A DNA stretch of 15,518 nucleotides, taken from Nitrospinaceae bacterium (lineage in GTDB: Bacteria > Nitrospinota > Nitrospinia > Nitrospinales > VA-1). The stretch spans positions 1 through 15,518 of the forward strand of contig JAJDBI010000306.1 in the NCBI GenBank assembly GCA_029261435.1. The letters are read 5' to 3'. Positions 1-7,188 of this stretch are shown one piece after another. The position numbers and the translations under genes were made by a program. The notes beneath the pieces were generated by a model that worked only from the letters and a program-made list of their open reading frames with translations, searched no databases and had not been told where the DNA came from. Position 1 is the first letter of the stretch; each line of letters begins with the position of its first letter.

Positions 1-628
1 CCATTTTAAAGGCCTGTATGAAGAGAAAGGTTATGTGTTGTTAGGTTGGGTTCCAGTTGGGTGGGTGCACTTTTTCTCTCAACAACCCATTCATTCAGTG
101 GATGACCTGCGTCAGTCCAAACCCTGGATGTGGGAGGGGGACCCGCTCGTGGAACAGGTTTATAAAGGACTGGATGTTCAGCCGATTCCTCTTTCGATAA
201 CAGATGTTCTGCTCTCTTTGCAAACGGGTATGGTGAATACAGTTTATTCATCTACACAGGGGGCTCTGGCTTTGCAGTGGTTCACCAAGGTTAAACATGT
301 TACTCGACTACGAATGGGCTACGCGACAGGCAGGGTTTTAATTTCTAAAAAGAAATTCGACAAGCTTCCCCAATCCTATCAGGATGCAGTGAAAAAAATC
401 GGGGACGAGTGCTTGCAGGAACTGGCTGAGCTCATCCAGAAGGACAACCTGAAAGCTCATAAAGTGTTAGAAAAAAATGATGTGAAATGGGTTGCGCTTC
501 CTGAGGCAAAAGAAAGGGCGAGGTTTCAGGAAGCGGGTGCCATAGCACGAAAAAACCTTTCAGGAAAATACTTCCCCGCAGAACTCCTCGGTCAAGTGCT
601 CAACCATCTAAAAGAATTCCGCCACTAG
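1..628 (+). CDS. TRAP transporter solute-binding protein, DctP type (C-terminal part, cut by left edge)
   Basis: The frame is open from base 2 to the TAG at 626-628, so the gene begins outside the window; the GTG at 35 is probably an internal Val codon. About 208 residues are visible, roughly the C-terminal two thirds of a usual 320-340-residue DctP protein. They match the second half of the family: a 'SVDDLRQSKPWMW' stretch, then a segment with 'QTGMVNTVYSS' like the family's lobe-2 region, then 'SKKKFDKLPQSYQDAVKK', the common SxxxxxxLPxxxQxA element before the long C-terminal helix. Family members bind carboxylates or other small acids in the periplasm and pass them to a DctQ/DctM membrane pair. 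Those partners are not in the window, so the substrate is unknown. The gene ends 100 bp before a convergent gene and is therefore the last of its transcription unit. Assignment rests on recognition of the family pattern. Confidence 0.72.
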   Translation, partial: HFKGLYEEKGYVLLGWVPVGWVHFFSQQPIHSVDDLRQSKPWMWEGDPLVEQVYKGLDVQPIPLSITDVLLSLQTGMVNTVYSSTQGALALQWFTKVKHVTRLRMGYATGRVLISKKKFDKLPQSYQDAVKKIGDECLQELAELIQKDNLKAHKVLEKNDVKWVALPEAKERARFQEAGAIARKNLSGKYFPAELLGQVLNHLKEFRH

Positions 629-668
629 GCGTGGGGCCTCCTGCAATTTCGTTATTGAACTTGTGATT

Positions 669-703
669 ATTCAGCTCGGCTCAAAAGACCAATTGAGCTG
701 GAT
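669..703. terminator. Weak hairpin between convergent genes
   Basis: CAGCTC at 672-677 pairs with GAGCTG at 695-700, extended by ATT/GAT pairing (one G-T wobble) to 669-703, with a 17-base loop. It lies between the converging stop codons of the TRAP gene and the isomerase gene, where a shared terminator would be expected. There is no clear T-run on either side and the loop is large, so the call is weak. Confidence 0.2.
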
Positions 704-728
704 GACCTGAAAAACTGCTACTTGTTAG

Positions 729-1754
729 CTAGTTGAAAAAGGTTTCGATCTTCGCTTGTTTTCTCAGCTTGTCGATATAAACTTCTACCACCTTTTTGGC
801 TTCTTCCATAAACAGATGTTTTTGGATCGCCGGCTCCAGTTCATCGAAAGGCGCTTGTTCTGAAGGGCGTTTTTCAATGAGCTTGATGACGTGGAATCCG
901 AATCGGGTTTCTACTTTCCCTGTGATTTCGCCAGGGTTTAACTTTGAAACGGCTTCATCAAAAGAAGGATCGAAAACTCCTTTATAAATCACATCCAGAT
1001 CACCACCGTTTTCCCGGCTGGCTTCGTCATCTGATTTTGTCTTTGCCAGCTCTTCGAAGTTTGCGCCATTCTCAAGTTCTTTAATAATTGCGCCTATTCT
1101 TTCTTCTGCCTTTTTCCTAAGTTCTTCTCTTCTGTTTTGTAGTTCAGCGACTGGGGTGGACTTCAACAAGTCAGGAGGGAAGATTGCTGCGAGAATATGG
1201 CGAGTCCTGAAAGACTCTGGGCGGACAAACTTTTGTTTGTTGTCATCATAGTATTTTTTGACATCGGGGTCTGCAATGGTGATTTTACCCTTGATTTGAT
1301 CGTTCAGTAATTGCCGGGCACTGATATCAACCTTCATGGAGTGTTTAAGATCATCCAGAGTGATTTTTCTTGCGCTCAGGGCTTTTTCAAATTCTTCATC
1401 GCTTTTATAAGGCTTGCGAAGAGCCGCCATCTCTTTTTCGATCAAGTCAGAGTCTACCTCCAAATTCTTTTTTTCACCCTGCTGGTTGACCAGTTCTCGT
1501 ACAATTTCTTTCTCTATCAGGTCTTTCACAACACTGGTTCTTTCTCGCAAGGTCAATGGCCTTTTGACATTTTTTAAAATCTGATTCAGCCTGAACTCAA
1601 TATATTTTGATTGAATGTCCACACCGTTAACTTTTGCCACAACCTCAGGAATTTTCAAGGGTTGAACAGAAGATTGTGCTGAGACTTTTCCTGCGACTGG
1701 AAAGGTGAAAATGGATAGAGCAATGAGAGCTGGTAGGCAGAATCTGTTTTTCAT
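729..1754 (-). CDS. Periplasmic SurA/PrsA-like peptidyl-prolyl isomerase (parvulin type)
   Basis: This is an exported foldase of 341 residues that would assist folding of envelope proteins in the periplasm. Residues 1-26 form a signal peptide (MKN, then a hydrophobic run, likely cleaved after VSA). Residues about 36-165 are a charged helical SurA_N-like chaperone region that begins 'VVAKVNGVDI', the usual opening of this family. Residues about 180-296 are a parvulin rotamase domain: 'RTRHILAAI' with His186, 'NFEELAKTKSDD', 'NGGDLD' at 249-254, and 'RFGFHVIKLIEKR' at 284-296. A helical tail closes the protein, as in PrsA and SurA. I chose the ATG at 1754 because the signal peptide starts there; an in-frame TTG at 1790 would add 12 residues ahead of it. 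No good Shine-Dalgarno sequence precedes the ATG. A single parvulin domain makes it closer to PrsA/PpiD-type single-domain proteins than to two-domain E. coli SurA. Function is secure at family level; clients are unknown. Confidence 0.9.
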   Translation of the reverse strand: MKNRFCLPALIALSIFTFPVAGKVSAQSSVQPLKIPEVVAKVNGVDIQSKYIEFRLNQILKNVKRPLTLRERTSVVKDLIEKEIVRELVNQQGEKKNLEVDSDLIEKEMAALRKPYKSDEEFEKALSARKITLDDLKHSMKVDISARQLLNDQIKGKITIADPDVKKYYDDNKQKFVRPESFRTRHILAAIFPPDLLKSTPVAELQNRREELRKKAEERIGAIIKELENGANFEELAKTKSDDEASRENGGDLDVIYKGVFDPSFDEAVSKLNPGEITGKVETRFGFHVIKLIEKRPSEQAPFDELEPAIQKHLFMEEAKKVVEVYIDKLRKQAKIETFFN

Positions 1755-1793
1755 GATTTCGTTAAATGGGTAAAAGGTTAATTGGAACAAGGC

Positions 1794-1831
1794 AATAGCT
1801 CATTGGGCTGGCAAAGCTATTAACTTGCCAG
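1794..1831 (-). promoter_or_regulatory. Candidate H-type pseudoknot in the isomerase leader
   Basis: Two perfect 7-bp inverted repeats are interleaved. AATAGCT (1794-1800) pairs with AGCTATT (1815-1821), and CTGGCAA (1808-1814) pairs with TTGCCAG (1825-1831). Read on the minus strand the order is stem 1 (CTGGCAA/TTGCCAG), a 3-nt loop, stem 2 (AATAGCT/AGCTATT), no junction base and a 7-nt loop. Those are good geometries for a coaxial H-type pseudoknot. It lies 39 bases upstream of the isomerase ATG, in what would be its 5' untranslated leader. It does not match the preQ1 or SAM-II patterns I know. A DNA-level operator or chance remain possible. Confidence 0.3.
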
Positions 1832-1851
1832 AGAAAAAGATAGATCAGTTG

Positions 1852-1881
1852 CCTCCCACGCTAGTGGGGCGGGGATTTTTT
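1852..1881 (+). terminator. Terminator-like hairpin with T-run in the divergent region
   Basis: CCCAC (1855-1859) pairs with GTGGG (1864-1868) around a GCTA loop. The stem is extended by a T-G wobble and, past a bulged C at 1870, by two C-G pairs (1852-1853 with 1871-1872). Six Ts follow at 1876-1881. The T-run is on the plus-strand side only. No plus-strand gene ends here, so if real it would act as an attenuator ahead of the gene at 1968, or end a short leader transcript. Confidence 0.35.
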
Positions 1882-1883
1882 GG

Positions 1884-1912
1884 AGGATAACACTCATGAA
1901 ATCATGTTGCAA
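1884..1912 (-). promoter_or_regulatory. Possible sigma-70 promoter for the isomerase gene
   Basis: Read on the minus strand, TTGCAA (1912-1907) and TATCCT (1889-1884) are separated by 17 bases. Each hexamer matches the consensus at 4 of 6 positions. Transcription would start near 1877 and give a leader of about 120 bases that includes the pseudoknot candidate at 1831-1794. The match is weak and the AT content of the region makes chance hits likely. Confidence 0.22.
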
Positions 1913-1919
1913 TACTTGA
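1896..1919 (+). CDS. Possible 7-codon leader ORF (MKSCCNT)
   Basis: The strongest Shine-Dalgarno sequence of this region, GGAGGA (1882-1887), stands 8 bases before the ATG at 1896, which opens an ORF of only seven sense codons (MKSCCNT) ending at TGA 1917-1919. The two adjacent Cys codons would suit a leader peptide that senses charged cysteine tRNA. It follows a terminator-like hairpin and precedes the large membrane gene, in the same reading frame but separated by two stop codons. An overlapping ORF from ATG 1904 to TGA 1942 (MLQYLIVKLTDR) ends just before the next gene but is too far from the ribosome-binding site. It may be neutral sequence. Confidence 0.2.
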   Translation: MKSCCNT

Positions 1920-1967
1920 TCGTTAAATTGACGGATCGATGAGGCTGTGGGAAAATCCCTCCATATT

Positions 1968-4604
1968 ATGACGACTTACCCTCCATTCAGAGTTTCATGG
2001 GTTGCCTACGCCTGCCTTTTTGCTTCTGGGGCTGCCAGCCTGGTTTATGAGTTGATATGGTTTCGCCACTTAACTCTGGTTTTCGGGGCCAGTTTGTATG
2101 CGTTGAGTGCAGTATTGTGTGCGTTCATGATGGGGCTTGCAGGAGGAGCCTGGACCATGGGGCGGTTACTGGCTCGTGGTTTCATCAAGGTGGAACCTGA
2201 AAAACTCATCCGAGTTTATGGGCTGCTGGAGTGTTTGATCGGGCTTTATGCCCTGTGTTTTCCTTTTGGATTGAGTCTATTGGAAAAACTGTACCCTCTG
2301 ATTTTGCCTGCAAGTGGGCAGGTCGGATTGACCGTGCACCTGCTGGAATTTTTCCTGAGCACGCTCTTGATGTTTCCAGCGACGTTATTGATGGGGGCTA
2401 CCTTACCATTAGTAGGTTGCTGGGCGACTGGTAATCAGACGGAAAAGGTTTTCACCCAGGTTTCAGTATTATATGGCGTCAATACTTTCGGTGCGGTTTT
2501 TGGGTGTTTGTTCACCCAGTTTTATGCCATTCGTGTTTGGGGCGTTCAGGGAGCAACCTGGTTTGCGATTGCACTCAATGTGGTGGTTTTTATGTTGTGC
2601 TATGGCAAGGCACGAATTTTTTATGCTGAGGAATCTTGTCCCGTTAAGGCTGAAACCAAGAAACGTAAAAAACAACAAGACACTGAAGTCTCGCCTGCTA
2701 TCGGGATTTTAGTTTTTGCCATGTTTGCCTATTCGGGGATGGCTTCATTGTCCAGTGAGATTTTATGGACACGTATTCTTGTTTTTCCAATGGGAAGCAC
2801 TCTGTATTCGTTTGCGCTCATCCTGGCTACATTTTTGTTGGGGATCGCGTTGGGCAGTCTGACAGCCAATAAACTTTTAGGGCAGTCCCACCGAGTGCTC
2901 AAGTTTGTCGGTATCGAGATAGCCATTGGTGTTTTTTGCATTGCTATTCTTCCCATACTTGCAAACCTGACGGAATGGACCTCACTGGCAGATCAATATT
3001 TTTATAGTTTGGATAGCTCTCCTGAGAAAATCATTTTGATCCGGTCCTTGTTTGCCTTTGCGCTGATGTTTCTCCCCACTTTTGGTTTTGGCCTGCTTTT
3101 TCCTTTAGCCAGCCATATTTATTCTTATCGTTTTGAGGGGGTGGGAAAAATTCTTGGCAACACTTATTCCATCAATACAGTGGGCGCGGTATTGGGGACT
3201 ATTCTGACCCCTTTTGTGTTCATACCGCTATGGGGAATCCGTTTGTCTCTTTATGGAATTTATGCGGTATTGATATTGTTTGGGATTTATGTTCTGGCAA
3301 GAGTCCGGGAATTCAAGCCTGCGACAACTGTGATGATGCTGGGTGTGGTGTTTTTTGTCCTGGTAGTGGGGAAGGAATACTGGGTGCCGAATATAGAAAC
3401 TCAAAAAGCCGGGCAGGGAAACTTTGCTCGTCTGGAAGTGAATGTTCCCGCAGACCGGATAAAACTCCTGGATTACAAGGAGGGAGAACATTCTACGATC
3501 AGCGTTGTGGAAGATAAACAGAGTCGGGCACGCACAATTTATCTGGATGGGTTCAGCACTGCAACCGTGTCGAGCGCGTTTTCCGGTAGTACATATATGC
3601 AGGCCATGGGGTTTGTGCCTATGGCGCTACACCCATCGCCTAAACGTGTTCTGGTGATCGGGTTCGGCACCGGCAATACACTTGGCACGGCTTCTTTGTT
3701 TCCGGGCGCGGAGGTTCATGGTGTTGAAATTGATAAAAATGTTCTGGAGTTTTCCAAATGGTTTTCTCAATGGAACCATGATGTCTTGAACCGTCCCAAC
3801 ACGAAAATGTTTATTCAAGACGGCAGAGCGTTTTTGAAGTGGTCGAAATCCACTTACGATGTCATCATCATGGAACCCATGTCACCTCTGCAAGCAGGGG
3901 TGGTGAATCTATATTCCAAAGAATTTTATGAGCTGGCATTGAGTCGCTTGAAAGAGGACGGCTTGTTGGTGCAATGGCTGCCCTTGCATCTGGTAGGGCC
4001 GGAAGACGCAAGGTCCATCACGCATACATTCGATAAGGTTTTCCCTGAGTTTTCAGTGTGGAATAGTTTTCTCACGCGGATTGTCATGCTGGTTGGCAGT
4101 CGCAAGCCGATGCTGCTGGATAAAAATCATTTTGAGACCTTGATGGATAATCCACAAATAAAGCAGTTGGCAAAAGAAATGAAAGTGAATTCCTTTCTGG
4201 ATTTTGCAGATTTTTTTATCACCGACGGCAAACATTTATCTCCTTTTCTGGCAGAAGCGGGTGAGATCACCGATGACTCTCCTTTGCTGGAGTTTTCTTC
4301 TGTTTCATTGCTACCTCCGTTACAATGGGAAACCGATGAAAGTTTTTTGAACCTCTTGCGTCCCCGACTGGACCAGTTTCCAATCGTGAACGAAATGCGA
4401 GGTCAGGAGCAGGAAGTTTTTGAAAAAGATTATGCGGTTCGAACGGCGCAGAGATTCAGTTTGTTTGCACGCCGTTATCATGGGCCTGGAGAAAGCTTTT
4501 TTGCATCGGGTAATTATTATGGCGGACTGGAAGCGCTAAGAGTTTTTTTTGAATCGCATAAAGCGCTACCTGTTAACTTGCAGGATGCTCAGTGGCATAA
4601 CTAG
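1968..4604 (+). CDS. Polytopic membrane protein fused to a spermidine-synthase-like domain
   Basis: This 878-residue protein has two parts. Residues about 10-470 hold many hydrophobic segments in two similar halves split by a Lys-rich linker near residue 230; residues 20-68 and 256-304 align without gaps at 20 of 49 identities. Residues about 480-770 are a soluble Rossmann methyltransferase-like fold of the spermine/spermidine synthase superfamily: 'RVLVIGFGTGNT' near 560, 'GVEIDKNVLEFSK', 'IQDGRAFLKW', and 'YDVIIMEPMSP' at 630-640. In true aminopropyltransferases the last motif has a catalytic Asp; here it is Glu636, so polyamine synthesis should not be assumed. Such fusions are common but poorly characterised. 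The C-terminal 100 residues are unassigned. I chose the ATG at 1968 because it begins shortly before the first membrane segment; an in-frame GTG at 1947 would add seven residues. Neither start has a convincing ribosome-binding site. The peptidase gene follows after 105 bp. Confidence 0.85.
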   Translation: MTTYPPFRVSWVAYACLFASGAASLVYELIWFRHLTLVFGASLYALSAVLCAFMMGLAGGAWTMGRLLARGFIKVEPEKLIRVYGLLECLIGLYALCFPFGLSLLEKLYPLILPASGQVGLTVHLLEFFLSTLLMFPATLLMGATLPLVGCWATGNQTEKVFTQVSVLYGVNTFGAVFGCLFTQFYAIRVWGVQGATWFAIALNVVVFMLCYGKARIFYAEESCPVKAETKKRKKQQDTEVSPAIGILVFAMFAYSGMASLSSEILWTRILVFPMGSTLYSFALILATFLLGIALGSLTANKLLGQSHRVLKFVGIEIAIGVFCIAILPILANLTEWTSLADQYFYSLDSSPEKIILIRSLFAFALMFLPTFGFGLLFPLASHIYSYRFEGVGKILGNTYSINTVGAVLGTILTPFVFIPLWGIRLSLYGIYAVLILFGIYVLARVREFKPATTVMMLGVVFFVLVVGKEYWVPNIETQKAGQGNFARLEVNVPADRIKLLDYKEGEHSTISVVEDKQSRARTIYLDGFSTATVSSAFSGSTYMQAMGFVPMALHPSPKRVLVIGFGTGNTLGTASLFPGAEVHGVEIDKNVLEFSKWFSQWNHDVLNRPNTKMFIQDGRAFLKWSKSTYDVIIMEPMSPLQAGVVNLYSKEFYELALSRLKEDGLLVQWLPLHLVGPEDARSITHTFDKVFPEFSVWNSFLTRIVMLVGSRKPMLLDKNHFETLMDNPQIKQLAKEMKVNSFLDFADFFITDGKHLSPFLAEAGEITDDSPLLEFSSVSLLPPLQWETDESFLNLLRPRLDQFPIVNEMRGQEQEVFEKDYAVRTAQRFSLFARRYHGPGESFFASGNYYGGLEALRVFFESHKALPVNLQDAQWHN

Positions 4605-4619
4605 ATTAAGCTATGAAAT

Positions 4620-4648
4620 TTAATCGTTTCGATAAAATCTCTTATAAT
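4620..4648 (+). promoter_or_regulatory. Possible promoter for the peptidase gene
   Basis: A perfect TATAAT at 4643-4648 lies 17 bases after TTAATC (4620-4625), which matches the -35 consensus at three of six positions. Transcription would begin about 55 bases before the ATG at 4710. It could give the peptidase gene its own transcription in addition to read-through from the gene ending at 4604. Confidence 0.28.
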
Positions 4649-4709
4649 CTTCCTGGTTTTGTATGGCGATTGAGGGTGAGATTCAGCGCGGTCTGGATAT
4701 TGTCGTGGG

Positions 4710-6815
4710 ATGATGAATAATTCCAATTTATATATTTTGAAGATTCCGGGGTGGTTGTTGCTCGTGCTGGCCTGGGTCTTATTCCCCGATACTGGCTGGT
4801 CATTTTCTGAGAAACCAATTCATCATCAATTAGAAATAGAACTGGAACCTTCTACCCGCTTTGCGAAAATCAAAGATACGATTCATTTCAAAACTTTCTC
4901 AAAAGGTTGTGAGTCCTTTTACCTTCATGCAGGCCTTGAATTAGACCGGGTTCCTGTAGGTTGGCAGATGAAACCCTCTGCAACGCTCGGTCTAAATGAA
5001 ATAGAGATTGTTAAAAGTGACGCTTGTCCTGAAACATTGACGTTGAAATATTCGGGGGTTCTTCACGATCCAGCATTAGACTCTGAGGACTCAGCAGATT
5101 CCAGCGGTTTCTTTTTTTCTGGAGAAAGTTATTTTTATCCGCAGACAAAGAGACCCTTCTCCCGAATCACTTTTGAGATGCAGGTCTCTCTTCCTGAACC
5201 CTGGCAGGCAGTGAGCCAGGGGCTAAGGAATGAGATGTCTGGGGGAGGGCGGATCGTATCATGGAAGTCTTCCCACCCTTCTGAAGAAATATATTTGATC
5301 GGCAATAGATTTCATATTTATGAGACTGTCCATAAAGGACTTACCCTGCATGCATTTTTACTGAAAGAAGAAGACGGGCTGGCCTCGCAATATCTTGAAA
5401 CCGCGAAAGGCTATATTGACTTCTATTCTCGTTTGATTGGACCTTACCCCTATGAAAAGTTTGCCCTGATTGAAAACTCCCGGCAGACCGGCTATGGCAT
5501 GCCTTCTTTTACGCTGATGGGATCGAGGATCATCCGTTTCCCATTTATTCTGCACAGTTCTTATCCACATGAAATTCTGCATAACTGGTGGGGCAATGGT
5601 GTGTTCCCTGTTCTTGCGGAGGGGAACTGGTCAGAAGGCATGACCGCCTACCTTGCCGATCATCTTCTCATGGAATTGAAAGGGAGGGGTGCTCCCTATC
5701 GGTTTCAGGAATTGATGAAATTTTCAAATTACGTTAATCAGAAGAACGATTTCCCGTTGAGTGAATTTTCTTATCGGGACAGCATGGCCTCTCAGGCTAT
5801 TGGTTATGCCAAGTTGCTGATGGTTTTTCATATGCTTCGAGCCGAAGTGGGTGATGAAAAATTTTTGAAAGGCTTAAAGCGGTTCTATAAGACCTTTAAG
5901 TACCGATATGCCGGTTATGGAGCCATGCAAAAGAACTTTGAAGAAGTGTCGGGTCAGGATTTAGACCAATTCTTTAAACAATGGATACATCGAAAAGGAG
6001 CTCCAGAAATCTGCTTGAAACAGGCTTCTTATGTTTCCTCAGAGGGCCGATATGACCTGAGATTAACGGTGGAGCAATCCGATCCGGTCTTTAAGTTGAA
6101 GCTTCCTGTCATCATTTGGACCACTAGTTCGTCAGTGGGGGAGATTCATGATCTGAAACTTGATAAAGGAGTGCAGAATTTCAGCTTTCAATTATCAGCC
6201 GAGCCGGTGGCGGTTCAACTCGACCCTTATAATGATGTATTTCGTCTACCGGGCTTAGGCGAAGCTCCGGCCAGCCTGGGCCAGACATACGGAGCCAGCA
6301 CGGTGTCGGCAGTTTTGACAAGTAATGAAAAACTGGAATATCGAGGGTTTGCGCAGTCAGTCGCAAAACAACAAACAATTTTTACCGATGATGCCCCATA
6401 TTCTGAAGGCAGTTTATGGGTTTTCGGGCAGAACCATCCGTTGAGAAAAACATTTATAAAGCAACTCAAGAAATTGGGAGTAGAGGTGGATGAGGAAGGC
6501 GTAAAGTTTTCCGACCGTTCATTTCCCTGGATTGATCACAGTTTCGTATTTACTCTGGCGAGAACAGGTCGGAAAAAAGGAACCATGACCTGGGTTGTTG
6601 CCGGTAATGCGGAAAGTATTCCCGGTCTAATACGCAAACTGCCGCATTATGGGAAGTACGGATATCTGGTGTTTGAAGGCTCCGCCCCTGAAAACAAGTA
6701 TAAAGGTACATGGCCCTCCAACCCTGTGGCGATGCAAAAAGTTTTCAAGGAAGGGTCGCCACGTTCTTTGCCTGACCAAAAACCGTTGGTTTCATTCAAG
6801 CCGTTCCCAAAATAG
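4710..6815 (+). CDS. M1-family (gluzincin) metallopeptidase-like exported protein
   Basis: This 701-residue protein begins with a hydrophobic segment at residues 14-30, a signal peptide or anchor, so it probably acts in the periplasm or at the membrane. Residues 35-210 are a beta-rich N-terminal region like that of M1 aminopeptidases. The zinc site is 'HEILHNWWGN' with His287, Glu288 and His291, and the third ligand is probably Glu309 in 'NWSEGMTAYLADHL'. The gap between the second His and the Glu is 17 residues rather than the usual 18; I recall other bacterial M1-like proteins with 'HEILHNWWGN...GNWSEG' of the same spacing. Tyr/His-rich helices follow (to about 440), with 'FEEVSGQDLDQFFKQWIHRKGAPE', typical of the end of the catalytic unit. 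The last 170 residues form an extra domain I cannot assign. Start: ATG 4710 or the adjacent ATG 4713, after a weak GTGGG. Peptide substrate unknown; all zinc ligands appear present, so activity is plausible. Confidence 0.85.
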   Translation: MMNNSNLYILKIPGWLLLVLAWVLFPDTGWSFSEKPIHHQLEIELEPSTRFAKIKDTIHFKTFSKGCESFYLHAGLELDRVPVGWQMKPSATLGLNEIEIVKSDACPETLTLKYSGVLHDPALDSEDSADSSGFFFSGESYFYPQTKRPFSRITFEMQVSLPEPWQAVSQGLRNEMSGGGRIVSWKSSHPSEEIYLIGNRFHIYETVHKGLTLHAFLLKEEDGLASQYLETAKGYIDFYSRLIGPYPYEKFALIENSRQTGYGMPSFTLMGSRIIRFPFILHSSYPHEILHNWWGNGVFPVLAEGNWSEGMTAYLADHLLMELKGRGAPYRFQELMKFSNYVNQKNDFPLSEFSYRDSMASQAIGYAKLLMVFHMLRAEVGDEKFLKGLKRFYKTFKYRYAGYGAMQKNFEEVSGQDLDQFFKQWIHRKGAPEICLKQASYVSSEGRYDLRLTVEQSDPVFKLKLPVIIWTTSSSVGEIHDLKLDKGVQNFSFQLSAEPVAVQLDPYNDVFRLPGLGEAPASLGQTYGASTVSAVLTSNEKLEYRGFAQSVAKQQTIFTDDAPYSEGSLWVFGQNHPLRKTFIKQLKKLGVEVDEEGVKFSDRSFPWIDHSFVFTLARTGRKKGTMTWVVAGNAESIPGLIRKLPHYGKYGYLVFEGSAPENKYKGTWPSNPVAMQKVFKEGSPRSLPDQKPLVSFKPFPK

Positions 6816-6832
6816 TAACTCCGCCCTATAAT
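6804..6832 (+). promoter_or_regulatory. Probable sigma-70 promoter for the small exported protein
   Basis: TTCCCA (6804-6809) and a perfect TATAAT (6827-6832) are separated by 17 bases. The -35 box matches the consensus at four of six positions. It overlaps the end of the peptidase gene and would start transcription about 40 bases before the ATG at 6881, so the small gene can be transcribed on its own. Confidence 0.4.
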
Positions 6833-6880
6833 AAAAGAAATACACTGACAACTGATTCAGGACTTAAACGGGAGGATATG

Positions 6881-7186
6881 ATGGCGAGTATATCTCGATT
6901 AATTATATTAAGTATGGTTTTGATTTTTTTCTATTCTGTGGGAATTGCAACGGCGGGAGATGCAGTGCCTTTTTCCGGTGTGGTCAAAAAAGTGATTGCT
7001 GACAAAAACAAGGTGGGGATTAAAGATCCTGAAACAAAAAAACGCTTCACGGTAATTGTGAACGCAGAAACCAAACCGGATGGACTTGAAACTATAGCGG
7101 GCTTGAAAAAGAAAGACAAGGTTGAAGGTAAATACACCGTAACCAGTGCAGGGTTATATATTGCTTTGGAACTGGTGAAAAAATAA
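6881..7186 (+). CDS. Small exported protein of unknown function
   Basis: This is a 101-residue protein with a signal peptide at about residues 1-25 (hydrophobic run ending 'GIATAG', cleaved near ATA). The mature part is about 75 residues, Lys-rich and beta-rich: 'FSGVVKKVIADKNKVGIKDPETKKRFTV' then 'LKKKDKVEGKYTV'. The pattern of short strands and a 'G-x-V' opening resembles small OB-fold or SH3-like periplasmic proteins, but I cannot assign a family. GGAGG at 6871-6875 decides the start: it is 5 bases before the ATG at 6881 and only 2 before the ATG at 6878. The stop codon is two bases from the stop of the convergent nitroreductase gene, so there is no room for a separate terminator. It has no cysteines. 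A binding or envelope-stress role would be a guess. Confidence 0.7.
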   Translation: MASISRLIILSMVLIFFYSVGIATAGDAVPFSGVVKKVIADKNKVGIKDPETKKRFTVIVNAETKPDGLETIAGLKKKDKVEGKYTVTSAGLYIALELVKK

Positions 7187-7188
7187 GT

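Noticed and set aside
1755..1790. TTG start that would extend the isomerase by 12 residues
   Set aside because: It would place a mixed segment before a standard signal peptide; the ATG at 1754 gives a normal Lys-containing N-terminus.
1866..1886. G-quadruplex from the runs GGGG, GGGG, GG and GG
   Set aside because: Only two-tetrad folding is possible and the Gs are better explained by the hairpin and the ribosome-binding site.
3228..3517. ORFs of 87-95 codons on both strands inside the membrane/synthase gene
   Set aside because: They lie wholly within a confidently assigned gene and show low-complexity, Cys-rich translations typical of out-of-frame reading.
3643..4000. Straight annotation as spermidine synthase (speE)
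   Set aside because: The catalytic Asp motif is replaced by Glu in 'MEPMSP' and the domain is fused to a membrane region, so the symbol would mislead.
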